A stretch of DNA of 64,000 nt. It comes from Lachnospiraceae bacterium. GTDB taxonomy: Bacteria > Bacillota > Clostridia > Lachnospirales > Lachnospiraceae. This document shows, piece after piece, positions 42,207 through 50,963 of this stretch. A program made the translations under genes and the position numbers. The stretch is taken from assembly GCA_902363835.1 (NCBI GenBank), contig CABJBM010000002.1:248001-312000 (forward strand), given 5' to 3'. A model generated the notes under the pieces. The model was not told the DNA's origin and did no database searches. It was given only the letters and a program-made list of their open reading frames with translations. Position 1 is the first letter of the stretch, and each line of letters starts with the position of its first letter.

Positions 42207-43700
42207 CTACCCTTTAATAGTTATCAAGTTAAATATAGACTTTGGTTTTGCCTTTTTAGGAATCTCATCTTTCAAATTTTCAAAACTAAATGTTGCATTT
42301 GATGGGGTACTTACTTTAGGCATTGTATCACTTGAACTTTGTTGTTCTAATACTTTATCAAAGATTTCCCAAAACTTATGATTTCCTTGATTTGTATCTG
42401 TATCATGTATAAATTCGATCAATTTAATTCTTTTACCAAACGGATAAATTCCCATTCGCTTCACAATTGCTAATGACTCCTCTGGATGAATAATGAACTT
42501 TTGACACATATTATCATTATTGGGATAAAGAATTACATGATGTACATTACATTCCCTTTTATTTGATAAAAATAAAATCAAATCATAGTATTCATTATCT
42601 TTTAACATCATTTCTTCTTTACTGACTAATAATTTTGCATTTGATAGTCCTTTTTCAACATTCTCAAGATATATTTTAATCAATGTTTTTACAGTTTCCT
42701 TCATTTCATTTTTCGTTTTAATTGTTAAATTTTCAGGCACAATATCATACAAATAACTTCTTTCTCTTTCATAGAATCCATAATTTATATACTTCCAATA
42801 ATCTGACTTTGTACCACCTAGCAAAACCACTCTACGCTTTCCAGTACTTGCCTTTTGAAAGTAGAAGGTTACATGAGTATACTCAATTGCATCAGCAAAC
42901 ATCTGTAATATATTACTAGATAACCAGGCAAGTTCTGCAAATAATATTTCATTTCCAGCTTTACTGCCTGATGATGTATGTTTAGGCACAAATGTCATTT
43001 TAGAAGTTTCTGTTTTTGTATTACCATTTGAATAATTAACTGTTTGATTTGCATATTGTGAAACCTCTTCTCTAGTAAAATCTTCTAAATCAAAGTGAAT
43101 TCCCAACAATGCCTGTGACAAGCTAAACTCTTTCTCTGTCATAGTATATTCCATAAGCGTATACCACTCTTCAACCGGCCTGATTGTTACAATATTAGAA
43201 ACCATTTCATTATTAGGATTATATATATCAAACCGTATATCATTTACTACAATAGCAGTTCTGTCATCCGTAATATATACTTTTTTCCGAATAGGATTAC
43301 GAATAACCTGACCCGAATTTACCGGTTCTACGATTCCTCCCTGTTTCATACAAATACAATAGGAATCCCGTAGTGGAACAGCGCTTTCATATTTCAGAGT
43401 ATTTTTATCAAACATCTGGTTTTCGTTGCTCCCATTTAACCAGGTTGACAACTCAGGAGTACATTTTTTATCTGTTATCTTACACGTCCCAAATCCATGA
43501 ATATTTGCTGCCTTACTATCCTGCACATTAATTTGAGGCTGCCCCTGTATGTAAGCCCCATGATCTTCCGGTAGATTGAGCACTGCCGTTTTTTCTCCGT
43601 TGGAACACTTTATTACTGCCCCCCTTACCACATATTCGCTGGCTGTTTTTTGTAAGGATTGACTGGCCGCCATCTGCTTAAGAATCTCTTTTTCTTCCAT
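42207..43700 (-). CDS. DUF4280 (PAAR-like) spike-tip protein with C-terminal extension
   Basis: A 497-aa protein. Residues 20-130 match DUF4280, a PAAR-like domain: YVVRGAVIKCSNGEKTAVLNL, the FGTCKITDKKCTPEL block and YCICMKQGGIVEPVNSGQ. PAAR-like proteins cap the VgrG/gp5 spike and can carry effectors. The remaining 365 residues are unrecognised; they have no membrane helix. The start at 43700 follows GAGAGGAA; an open frame extends five codons further. It lies downstream of two VgrG-like genes, which supports the spike-tip role. Confidence 0.85.
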   Translation of the reverse strand: MEEKEILKQMAASQSLQKTASEYVVRGAVIKCSNGEKTAVLNLPEDHGAYIQGQPQINVQDSKAANIHGFGTCKITDKKCTPELSTWLNGSNENQMFDKNTLKYESAVPLRDSYCICMKQGGIVEPVNSGQVIRNPIRKKVYITDDRTAIVVNDIRFDIYNPNNEMVSNIVTIRPVEEWYTLMEYTMTEKEFSLSQALLGIHFDLEDFTREEVSQYANQTVNYSNGNTKTETSKMTFVPKHTSSGSKAGNEILFAELAWLSSNILQMFADAIEYTHVTFYFQKASTGKRRVVLLGGTKSDYWKYINYGFYERERSYLYDIVPENLTIKTKNEMKETVKTLIKIYLENVEKGLSNAKLLVSKEEMMLKDNEYYDLILFLSNKRECNVHHVILYPNNDNMCQKFIIHPEESLAIVKRMGIYPFGKRIKLIEFIHDTDTNQGNHKFWEIFDKVLEQQSSSDTMPKVSTPSNATFSFENLKDEIPKKAKPKSIFNLITIKG

Positions 43701-43748
43701 AAAATTTCCTCTCAATTAATAATAAAAGATATTTCCCTGTATTTTTCA

Positions 43749-44294
43749 TCAATATACAATTAGATCAATGAGAAACAACTGCCATTGCTCTGACAGCAGA
43801 ATAATAATCCAACATACAACCACTGAAACGCCCCGAAAGACGGCTGACTTCTCAGAAGCTGTCATATAGGAAACCATCCCAACCTTACCTTCACGGGCTT
43901 TTTTAATTCTTACTTTTACACTTTTAAACAGCCATCTGTCACCCAAAAATCCGAATAAAATAAATTTTAATATCCAAAACAAATAAAATCCCAATCTTAT
44001 TTTTACAGATAAATACCTGCCATTTACATTACTATATAACAACCACATACTTATGAAAAACTGTGCTGCAAATTCTAAGGACCACGCAATTATACATTCT
44101 GGAAACATAAACTGATAGGCCATCCAGGAATTTGTAAAAAATCCGGCACAAAAATTAAACGTCCTTTCCCCCTTTTCGATTTTCTCAAACCTATCAAGAT
44201 ATTTTTCCAGGTTTGTAGAAAGATGATAGCTTATTTCCTGCGTATCCAGGCTACTTACCTCCCTGTTCCCTTCTACCATACTGTCTCCTTCCAC
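43749..44294 (-). CDS. Uncharacterised membrane protein, 181 aa
   Basis: Not recognised. A cytoplasmic N-terminus of about 55 residues is followed by hydrophobic stretches at about 58-72, 75-90, 100-120 and 158-176, with a basic loop KSVKVRIKKAREGKVGM between. It resembles DUF2628-like small membrane proteins in layout only. It lies between the adaptor-like gene and the PAAR-like gene in the same transcript. Confidence 0.6.
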   Translation of the reverse strand: MEGDSMVEGNREVSSLDTQEISYHLSTNLEKYLDRFEKIEKGERTFNFCAGFFTNSWMAYQFMFPECIIAWSLEFAAQFFISMWLLYSNVNGRYLSVKIRLGFYLFWILKFILFGFLGDRWLFKSVKVRIKKAREGKVGMVSYMTASEKSAVFRGVSVVVCWIIILLSEQWQLFLIDLIVY

Positions 44295-44309
44295 TGGTTA
44301 ATTTACGCT

Positions 44310-44897
44310 TTAATGGTCATTGCTTTCTTCCAGTTCCATAGATGTCTGAAACACCTGCCAGGCAGCCTTTTTCCAATCCTCAGAATCCCTGTCCAGACAG
44401 TTAAAGATACCATGCAATATACCGCCATGAAATGAAATGGTGCACATCATATTGTACATTTGTTCGTCAATTCCATAGCTTCTAAAATCAAACATTTTAA
44501 TTATATTTCCGCTGGCTGTTTTTCCATTACGTTCTTCATAAAAAACAAATGATGGATTCGTTTTAATAAGTACATCTTTTATCTGTCCGGCCACTTCCTC
44601 TCCCTGGTTTATGCCGTTTAAATCCTCCAGCCAATTGAATGCAAAATTGATATTTGAATTTAAATTTGTCTTAATCACAGCCGGCCGGTTATCAGATGGA
44701 TATTTTATTTTTTTTATTTTATCTGGCATTTCAATAAAACTTTCTGGCAAGTAAAGGCTGACATTATCAAAAATACGAACTGGTTGAAACTTAAAATACT
44801 CTTCTCCAATGTAAATTTCCTGCTCTTTTATGTTGGCAGTATGCAAAGCTTTCATTTGCTTCTTCACTGCAATAATCTGTTCATCCTCGTATTCCAT
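44310..44897 (-). CDS. Putative DUF1795/DcrB-like adaptor (Eag-type chaperone candidate)
   Basis: A 195-aa soluble protein. Its layout suggests the Mog1/PsbP-like fold of Eag chaperones: LPESFIEMPDKIKKIKYPSD, a central NINFAFNWLED strand, and a C-terminal GILHGIFNCLDRDSEDWKKA followed by an amphipathic helix. In type VI systems Eag proteins load Rhs effectors onto VgrG. This one lies right after the second VgrG-like gene. The family match is by eye and weak. Confidence 0.5.
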   Translation of the reverse strand: MEYEDEQIIAVKKQMKALHTANIKEQEIYIGEEYFKFQPVRIFDNVSLYLPESFIEMPDKIKKIKYPSDNRPAVIKTNLNSNINFAFNWLEDLNGINQGEEVAGQIKDVLIKTNPSFVFYEERNGKTASGNIIKMFDFRSYGIDEQMYNMMCTISFHGGILHGIFNCLDRDSEDWKKAAWQVFQTSMELEESNDH

Positions 44898-44914
44898 TAT
44901 ATTTGATCTCCTTA

Positions 44915-46198
44915 TTACATACCCGTGAGTGCTTTGACCTCAGTCGAAGCTGATAACCTGATATTCTTAGCAGATAATTTTACTTTTCCATCAGATTTAA
45001 TTGCCAGGTTGTCTCCTTCTATATCTATTACAGATTCATCAAGTATATTCAGCGATTCCTCTGATGTTGCCAGTTCTATGCTGTCATTAAATAAGCCAAT
45101 TTTTACATCCGATGTTTCTAATAACTTGTTTTCGGTACTTGCATCCTGATTTTTCAAGCTGTGCAGACATCTGACACCAATTCCCTGCTTTTCATCATGA
45201 TTCATAAACTGCACCTCTACTTTGCTGCCTTCTTCCGGCATGGCATATAAAGAGTTTCCTGATTCCGGCCTCCAGGTATAAGAATAATCTCCGACTTTTT
45301 TATCCATATCATAACTGATTCTGAATGTTTCTTTTTTCGTCTTTTCAACTGTACCTGTCAACCCCATACCAGTGAATCTACTATTATAGCTGTGTTCTGT
45401 CTTAAGGTCCTTTGCTTCTGAAAGCCAATAAACAAACTGGAGTTCCCCTTGTTCCAATCTTACAACCTTCTTATAGATAACGCATTTTTTTTCATAAATA
45501 AAAAGCCAGTCTCCCAATGAATAACTGATTCTGCTTTCTATGCAAAAACGTAGAATCGCTCTTCCTTTTTCTCCATCCGTATAATTCTTTTCAATTTCTA
45601 CCTTAAAAGCCGATTCTTTCTCCTTAAATTCTTCTCCTTTGCACATTCCAAACCAAATGTTTGGACGACCAGTCACTACATCTGGAATAATATAACTGCT
45701 TCGCAGGCTCGCCAGCCTTTTTTCAAATTCCCAAATGGTTTCTTTATAGCAAATGACAGGCTTTTCTATTTTCTCATTTCCCGTAGTTGAAATTACCTTC
45801 CCATTTGCCAAACCACTTATATCTCTGGCCACTTCTGCATATGTTTTGTTTGGGTTCTGAAATGTGCAGCAGATTTTCTTTTCATCCAACCGTACAGATG
45901 CAGATTTTGCATTTACCGTCATATGTGTTACACCATGGCTATATTTCCAATCAAACATTTCCACTACCCCACAAAACAGTACTTTAGAAGTTTCACTCCT
46001 CCCGTTTCCTTCCAGTATAAGCTTTATTTCTCCCTGCAAATAATCATGGTTTAACAGCCTGTTAGTATTACTTCTTATAATTCCCGATATATTTACTTCT
46101 GAATGTTTATTTATTTCCCATATCATCAGAAACTCTTGAATTGATAGAAATGGAATTTCCGTTTCCAATGAAATTTCCTGATTAATCCTTATATTCAT
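44915..46198 (-). CDS. VgrG-like spike protein (second copy)
   Basis: A 427-aa protein. The N-terminal half resembles the gp27-like hub of VgrG/late control gene D proteins (FCGVVEMFDWKYSHG, TYAEVARDISGLANGK). The middle LYAMPEEGSKVEVQF is the gp5 OB-fold-like block. The C-terminal 90 residues show short alternating hydrophobic strands (ESLNILDESVIDIEGDNLAI, KVKLSAKNIRLSAS) like a needle or beta-helix. It is shorter than the paralogue encoded upstream. The two together could make a hetero-trimeric or two-part spike. Confidence 0.75.
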   Translation of the reverse strand: MNIRINQEISLETEIPFLSIQEFLMIWEINKHSEVNISGIIRSNTNRLLNHDYLQGEIKLILEGNGRSETSKVLFCGVVEMFDWKYSHGVTHMTVNAKSASVRLDEKKICCTFQNPNKTYAEVARDISGLANGKVISTTGNEKIEKPVICYKETIWEFEKRLASLRSSYIIPDVVTGRPNIWFGMCKGEEFKEKESAFKVEIEKNYTDGEKGRAILRFCIESRISYSLGDWLFIYEKKCVIYKKVVRLEQGELQFVYWLSEAKDLKTEHSYNSRFTGMGLTGTVEKTKKETFRISYDMDKKVGDYSYTWRPESGNSLYAMPEEGSKVEVQFMNHDEKQGIGVRCLHSLKNQDASTENKLLETSDVKIGLFNDSIELATSEESLNILDESVIDIEGDNLAIKSDGKVKLSAKNIRLSASTEVKALTGM

Positions 46199-46209
46199 GT
46201 TCCACCATC

Positions 46210-47604
46210 CTATTGCAGATTAATTTTTGCACCGTTGAATGAGATTCCATCTGCCATTCTCATCACAGTATCTCCCTGTCTCAATACAATGCTGTTCGAA
46301 GCAGACAATTCTACTCCCGCATTCATACTGTTGATACTGATGTCATCGGCTGCTTTAATGGAAACTGAGGAATCACTGATGATTTTGATCCCTTTCCGGT
46401 CGGAAAGCTCCACAGACATTCCTTTATTATTGGTAATTAGAATCTGATCTGGCGTTATACGGATTTCTTTCCCCTTTTTGTTTCTCCAAATCTTGTTATC
46501 TGGATTTCTTCTTATCCCCTCCCCCTGATTTTCCTGAAATGCACTGATTACATATGCATTTGTTTCATCCTCTGACGGAAAATATAGTCTCACTGTATCT
46601 CCTATTTCAGGCATACAATACCAGCCGGCACCGTCTGGTGAGGAATAGACTGTGGAATATGAAAACCATCGGTTTCCACTTTGTGAATTTTCATCATTTC
46701 TGATAGAAACTTTCACCCTCTCATCTTTCACCGCAGTCACAGTTCCAAACAACGATAGTCCAATTATATCGTCAAGATATGACTTAATCACTTTCAGCCC
46801 ATTTTGGGTTTTTAAATAATATTTATGTGACAGCTCATTTCCCAACCATGATGTTTGAATCTTAGCCACATATAAATTCATACCATGAAATGATACCTTA
46901 TCCCCTAATTCAAAGAACGCCCTGCTGTCTACGATATAACTGGCAGCATCTGCCTTTCCGATATTTATCCCCCCAGCGATTTTACGAGCATACTCTTCTG
47001 CTTCCTGTCGGATAGTATAGTCTTCTGTATCATATTCAACCATTGCCTTTCTATCTGGCAGTCCAAAAAAATATCTTTCTCCTTTCACCTTACATGTTGG
47101 CACAATTACCGTATTAAGAAAACTTGCGATTCTTTTCAGAAATCCCCAATCTGTTTCTTCATACTGCAGAACAAAACCAGGTAGAAAGCCGTCTTTTCCT
47201 TCTGTCATAATCACTCCTGGCTGAGAATAACTTTCATTGCAAAGGTCCACTGTCTGTTTGTATGTATAATTTTCTTTCTGAAAACTTCTGATATGTTTTT
47301 TATAATCCATCAGCCTTGTACCGGTAAAAAGGACCAGTTCCAGAACACAACCATTTCCTTCCGATCGAATGCTGAAATCTGTAAGTACACCATAAAACAG
47401 GATGCTTTCATTTCCATTGTCATCATATGCCAGTACCTGTACCCATGTTTCTCCAGCAGCCATTCTGATATATTCTTCTTTTTTCTCTGCCCGAATCAGC
47501 CCTTTAACTTTAACAATCCCGTGTTCATTCACTTCCTGTATTCCCTCATAATCCAATATAGAAATCATTTCAAATGGTTTAATTGCTATTCTTTTCTCTC
47601 CCAT
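46210..47604 (-). CDS. VgrG-like spike protein (first copy)
   Basis: A 464-aa protein with clearer VgrG features: hub-like half (FYGVLTDFSIRSEG, GFVLQYEETDWGFLKRIASF), OB-fold block GWYCMPEIGDTVRLYFPS followed by AYVISAFQEN, and a C-terminal needle with KGKEIRITPDQILITNNKG and repeated strands to GISFNGAKINLQ. VgrG trimers form the spike carried on the tube. AGGAG lies upstream at ideal spacing. Confidence 0.85.
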   Translation of the reverse strand: MGEKRIAIKPFEMISILDYEGIQEVNEHGIVKVKGLIRAEKKEEYIRMAAGETWVQVLAYDDNGNESILFYGVLTDFSIRSEGNGCVLELVLFTGTRLMDYKKHIRSFQKENYTYKQTVDLCNESYSQPGVIMTEGKDGFLPGFVLQYEETDWGFLKRIASFLNTVIVPTCKVKGERYFFGLPDRKAMVEYDTEDYTIRQEAEEYARKIAGGINIGKADAASYIVDSRAFFELGDKVSFHGMNLYVAKIQTSWLGNELSHKYYLKTQNGLKVIKSYLDDIIGLSLFGTVTAVKDERVKVSIRNDENSQSGNRWFSYSTVYSSPDGAGWYCMPEIGDTVRLYFPSEDETNAYVISAFQENQGEGIRRNPDNKIWRNKKGKEIRITPDQILITNNKGMSVELSDRKGIKIISDSSVSIKAADDISINSMNAGVELSASNSIVLRQGDTVMRMADGISFNGAKINLQ

Positions 47605-47771
47605 ATGTACTCCTTTGTTTCTGATGATTTATCAGATCCAGGCAACCTGCTAAAACATTTACTTAATGTATTTACCTGGTTTTTTCTTATTTTTTTATCT
47701 TTGATAAAAGTTAAAGCAACTTTATTTTCTCCTGAAGAATCGGATTCTCCTGCTTCTGTGTAAATAACCAT
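47586..47771 (-). CDS. Small hydrophilic protein overlapping the VgrG-like gene
   Basis: A 61-aa frame with AGGAG nine bases or so before its ATG and a stop 19 nt inside the VgrG-like gene. The sequence is polar and basic (KDKKIRKNQVNTLSKCFSRL), without a recognisable domain. Its overlap and ribosome site suggest it is real, but a degenerate end of an older gene is possible. The stretch 47772-47973 before it holds nothing I can name. Confidence 0.45.
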   Translation of the reverse strand: MVIYTEAGESDSSGENKVALTFIKDKKIRKNQVNTLSKCFSRLPGSDKSSETKEYIWERKE

Positions 47772-47973
47772 TCTGTCTCCTATTTTCCATATCCCTCAAA
47801 AAAATTTTCCGGAGACTGGACAGTTATCAAAACAGAGATAAATCAGACAAAAGGGATTTGATATTCCTTTTGTATACAAAGCTGTGGTCCGTCATGATCA
47901 CTATTCCCTTCCTTGCTTAAGACATTATATTCTTTGTTTTGCTTCCCCTTTATCCATTTTTAAAATCTCCCTT

Positions 47974-48504
47974 TTATCTTTCCTTCAGTTCAATCTCCTC
48001 TAAACGAATTCCTTGGACCTTTCGTCTTAATATACTTTCCGCAAAATCCAAACTAATGACAATATCCCTGCATCTATCCAATTCCATCATAAAAATATTT
48101 CGTTCTTTTAAGGGTTTTCCTTCAATACGAAGGATAACTTTCTTTTTTAAACCTCCTACATTTTTTTCAGCCTCAATCTCACCAGTTAACTCTTCCAAGA
48201 CAACCATAAAATATTGCTTCATGCAACCATTCTCAGAATCTACTAATACAACATCTTTTGCCAAAACCATGTCTCCAAACATTTCGATTACTGATCGGAC
48301 TACTTCCGATACCAGTAAATATGGAGAAGTTATGACGGCTGGAAATATCGTATCCTTTGTAGTGGTAACAGAAATAATATTTCTCTTTGGTATTTTATAA
48401 AAATGTTCTCTGCAAATCCAGCTATGATTAAATGCATTTCTCTGATTTCTTAACATTGGCCCATCAAAAAATCTTTCATCTGGTCTGAGTATAAAATACT
48501 TCAC
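47974..48504 (-). CDS. Uncharacterised 176-aa protein, Imm11-like?
   Basis: A soluble protein beginning MKYFILRPDERFFDGPML, which recalls the Imm11/DUF1629 family of polymorphic-toxin immunity proteins, although the match is weak. The C-terminal half has ILRIEGKPLKERNIFMMELD and a final IRLEEIEL. It lies between baseplate-type and spike genes, so a structural or adaptor role in the machine is equally possible. Confidence 0.5.
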   Translation of the reverse strand: MKYFILRPDERFFDGPMLRNQRNAFNHSWICREHFYKIPKRNIISVTTTKDTIFPAVITSPYLLVSEVVRSVIEMFGDMVLAKDVVLVDSENGCMKQYFMVVLEELTGEIEAEKNVGGLKKKVILRIEGKPLKERNIFMMELDRCRDIVISLDFAESILRRKVQGIRLEEIELKER

Positions 48505-48557
48505 TAAGTGTCTCCCCTCCTGCCAATACTTTTATTTCCTTTTCTAAAATATTACAT

Positions 48558-48879
48558 TTAGATAAAAAACTGTATAGTTTCTATTGCCAAAGGAATTACC
48601 CAAGACCACAAAACTGCTTTTCTAATTGTATTCACCTTGCTCCATAATTTGGGCATAAATATCCCAAACGACACGAAAAGAATAATGTTACCAAATATGT
48701 TTATTACTATGTGTTCTTTTTTCTTCAAATGATAAATAATGTAAAATTATCTTAAACGGAACTATGTTTATCCTTTGCCCATTAACTCCTTGCAAAAAAG
48801 CCAAAAACAAAACTATCGCATATAAAACAAATACTGAAATCCCTATTAAAAGAGAAACTATAGTGTAATTCCATATCAT
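48558..48879 (-). pseudogene. VanZ-like membrane protein, frameshifted in an A6 tract and truncated
   Basis: The first frame (63 aa, to 48688) has one membrane helix then ends. In the next frame the reading continues directly as EHIVINIFGNIILFVSFGIF and LWSWVIPLAIETIQFFI, typical VanZ-family helices, to a TAA at 48560-48558. The switch falls in a run of six A at about 48716-48721. VanZ proteins are longer, so the 3' end is missing too. It interrupts the otherwise tight machine genes. Confidence 0.75.
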
Positions 48880-48911
48880 TTACAAATTGCTTCCAAATAC
48901 TCCTCTTTTCT

Positions 48912-49604
48912 TTAAAACAATATTATCTCATCCAATCTCATAGTCTCTTCCACGTCAATAATCCCAAAATGGTGCTCCCAAAACAGGAACACCTCAAAAT
49001 TAACAGGCAGGAACATACCCCTTAAGAATTCCAGCCGCTCCCGTTCAACTTCCGTTTCTTTGGCCCCTACATATATCAGAACCTGACGCACCACCTCATT
49101 GCTGCCATATACCATAGAATCCGGATACATACACCGCATAACCTCTCTGAAAAGATGAATGGAGCTTCCACACTGGTACAGCTTTAAGATCAGACGCAGG
49201 AGCCGCCTGGTTTTCTCTTTTTCAAATTTCTTGATAACACGGGCTGCCTGACTTCCGCACACTCCCTCCAATAAGTCTTTCAGCAAAAAGCGCAGGGCAT
49301 ACTCTTGCTTTGAAAGCCCCTGGCGCAGATCCAACTGTACCATATAGTGCATAGCCGCATCAAAAAACAACTCCCTGGTCTTTTGGTATCCCTCAATATT
49401 GATGTTAAACACTCCCGAAAATTCACTGGCAAACCGGTAAAGAGGATTTACTTCTACCTCCAGCCGTTCCAATCTCGGGCTGTTGATGTTTTCTAACACC
49501 ACCTCAGCATAAGGACTTCCGTTCCTTACAGAAATAAACCGCACTGCTTCTCTCTCTGTACCGGATCGGTCTGCAGCCAAAACTGCCTCCCAGATATAGT
49601 TCAT
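48912..49604 (-). CDS. Probable baseplate protein, 230 aa
   Basis: The C-terminus FLPVNFEVFLFWEHHFGIID with VEETMRLDEIILF resembles the end of TssG/gpI-type tail proteins, and VEVNPLYRFASEFSG in the N-terminal half recalls wedge proteins. The middle is helical with basic patches. No signal or membrane segment. The ATG at 49604 overlaps the preceding stop by 4 nt, so the two products are probably partners in a complex. The assignment as baseplate rests on this resemblance and position. Confidence 0.55.
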   Translation of the reverse strand: MNYIWEAVLAADRSGTEREAVRFISVRNGSPYAEVVLENINSPRLERLEVEVNPLYRFASEFSGVFNINIEGYQKTRELFFDAAMHYMVQLDLRQGLSKQEYALRFLLKDLLEGVCGSQAARVIKKFEKEKTRRLLRLILKLYQCGSSIHLFREVMRCMYPDSMVYGSNEVVRQVLIYVGAKETEVERERLEFLRGMFLPVNFEVFLFWEHHFGIIDVEETMRLDEIILF

Positions 49605-50926
49605 ACTATCACCCCTATGCATCGGTACTCACTGATTTCCATCTGTATTTGAGATATAACAAAACGCACCATACTGTCATTTAAAAAGCATTCCGAATTT
49701 TTTTTCTCAAACTTTAACAGTAATACCTTTCGGCCTTCCATGGGAAACAACTCATCCTTTACAAACCAGTTCATTCCCTCCTCCGCCATATACTCCTTCC
49801 CATTGTCACAGATTTCATATCCAACCACTTCGATGTACTCGCGGATGTCAAGCTCCATGATCCGCCGGAAAAGATCTGTTTTTGTCATGAGCTGTACGGA
49901 CTTATTTTCCGAATATCGGCGAAAGAATGTATCACGTTTATGATTAGTGAGAAACGGTTCATCATAATCCAAAGACCGGACGGTTTTCTTCTGTATGATA
50001 TGCAGTGCCTTCCAATCTTCAAAGGTTTCTTTCTGGGATTTAATGACGATTTTTTCTTTTTCATGGCGAATCTCCAGGATTTCCTCATTTGTCTGGATCA
50101 GGTAACCATCCTTTTCTTCGGCATCCTTTAAAGAAAACTCATGCTCGTAATAGATTCCGCTGATACAAGGGAGCATAAAATCGGCACTGTCAAAATTGAT
50201 CCACTCCATGTTCCAAAGAGGAATGATATCATACCGGACAGCAGCTGAGAATTCTCCCAGCTTCAGGGTGGCCTCTTTAAGCGACACTTCTCCGGGTTTT
50301 AAATCTGTATTATCAACAGATCCCAATGTGTCCAGATACACATCGTAGAATTTGTCCAGATACCCAGTGTTAATAGTTTCCCACAAAATATGGTTATCCT
50401 GAAACACCTGATAAATCTGTTCCATTTTATCCCGATACCTTCCCGCCGGGCAGATGAGAAAAGCTGCCTCTTGTCTCTCTCCTTTCCACAAAAGCGTACC
50501 AGCAAACGGACCAGACTCCCTGAACCGATGGTTTACCTCTCCATCCGCCTTTAAAAAAATGGTCCCAAGGTAGAATTTCCCTTCAGTACATAGCTGCTCC
50601 GCCAGGTTTTCTGTTTCTAAATCCACGGCAATTACAGGAAAAAGAGTTTCGTTTGTAGGATCGTAATGATCTCGGTGGACCACCGTCATAACCGTTTCAT
50701 ACTGGTTATCCTGGGCCTCGACCTCCTCATATACCCGTCGCTCCAGCTCCCGGTATTTTCTTTCCGTACATTGTATCAGTTTTCTTAAGCCATCTAACAG
50801 AACTGTCTTAGCAAACCGTCTTTCATCCAGATCATCTATCTCCCGTAAACGTTCTTCTATGTAGCGTTCAAAATCAAATGGATATTCCAATATATCTGAT
50901 AGGTTATTTTCAGCCCATTTATCCAT
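49601..50926 (-). CDS. Probable baseplate/structural protein, 441 aa
   Basis: Not confidently recognised. Residues 1-80 are a charged helical region (FERYIEERLREIDDLDERRF, KYRELERRVYEEVEAQ). The remainder is beta-rich with motifs such as FPVIAVDLETENLAEQL and FAGTLLWKGERQEAAFLICP, and a C-terminal DSMVRFVISQIQMEISEYRC. The start at 50926 follows GGAGGTG; the longer frame reaches into the preceding gene. It is coupled to the 230-aa gene behind it, suggesting a TssF/TssG-like pair, which is inference. Confidence 0.55.
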   Translation of the reverse strand: MDKWAENNLSDILEYPFDFERYIEERLREIDDLDERRFAKTVLLDGLRKLIQCTERKYRELERRVYEEVEAQDNQYETVMTVVHRDHYDPTNETLFPVIAVDLETENLAEQLCTEGKFYLGTIFLKADGEVNHRFRESGPFAGTLLWKGERQEAAFLICPAGRYRDKMEQIYQVFQDNHILWETINTGYLDKFYDVYLDTLGSVDNTDLKPGEVSLKEATLKLGEFSAAVRYDIIPLWNMEWINFDSADFMLPCISGIYYEHEFSLKDAEEKDGYLIQTNEEILEIRHEKEKIVIKSQKETFEDWKALHIIQKKTVRSLDYDEPFLTNHKRDTFFRRYSENKSVQLMTKTDLFRRIMELDIREYIEVVGYEICDNGKEYMAEEGMNWFVKDELFPMEGRKVLLLKFEKKNSECFLNDSMVRFVISQIQMEISEYRCIGVIV

Positions 50927-50963
50927 TCTGCCACCTCCAATCATTGCTAATCCTTCGGTCTTT

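Noticed and set aside
47974..48504. Firm Imm11 immunity assignment
   Set aside because: Only the first residues look similar and no cognate toxin is adjacent; kept as an uncertain remark.
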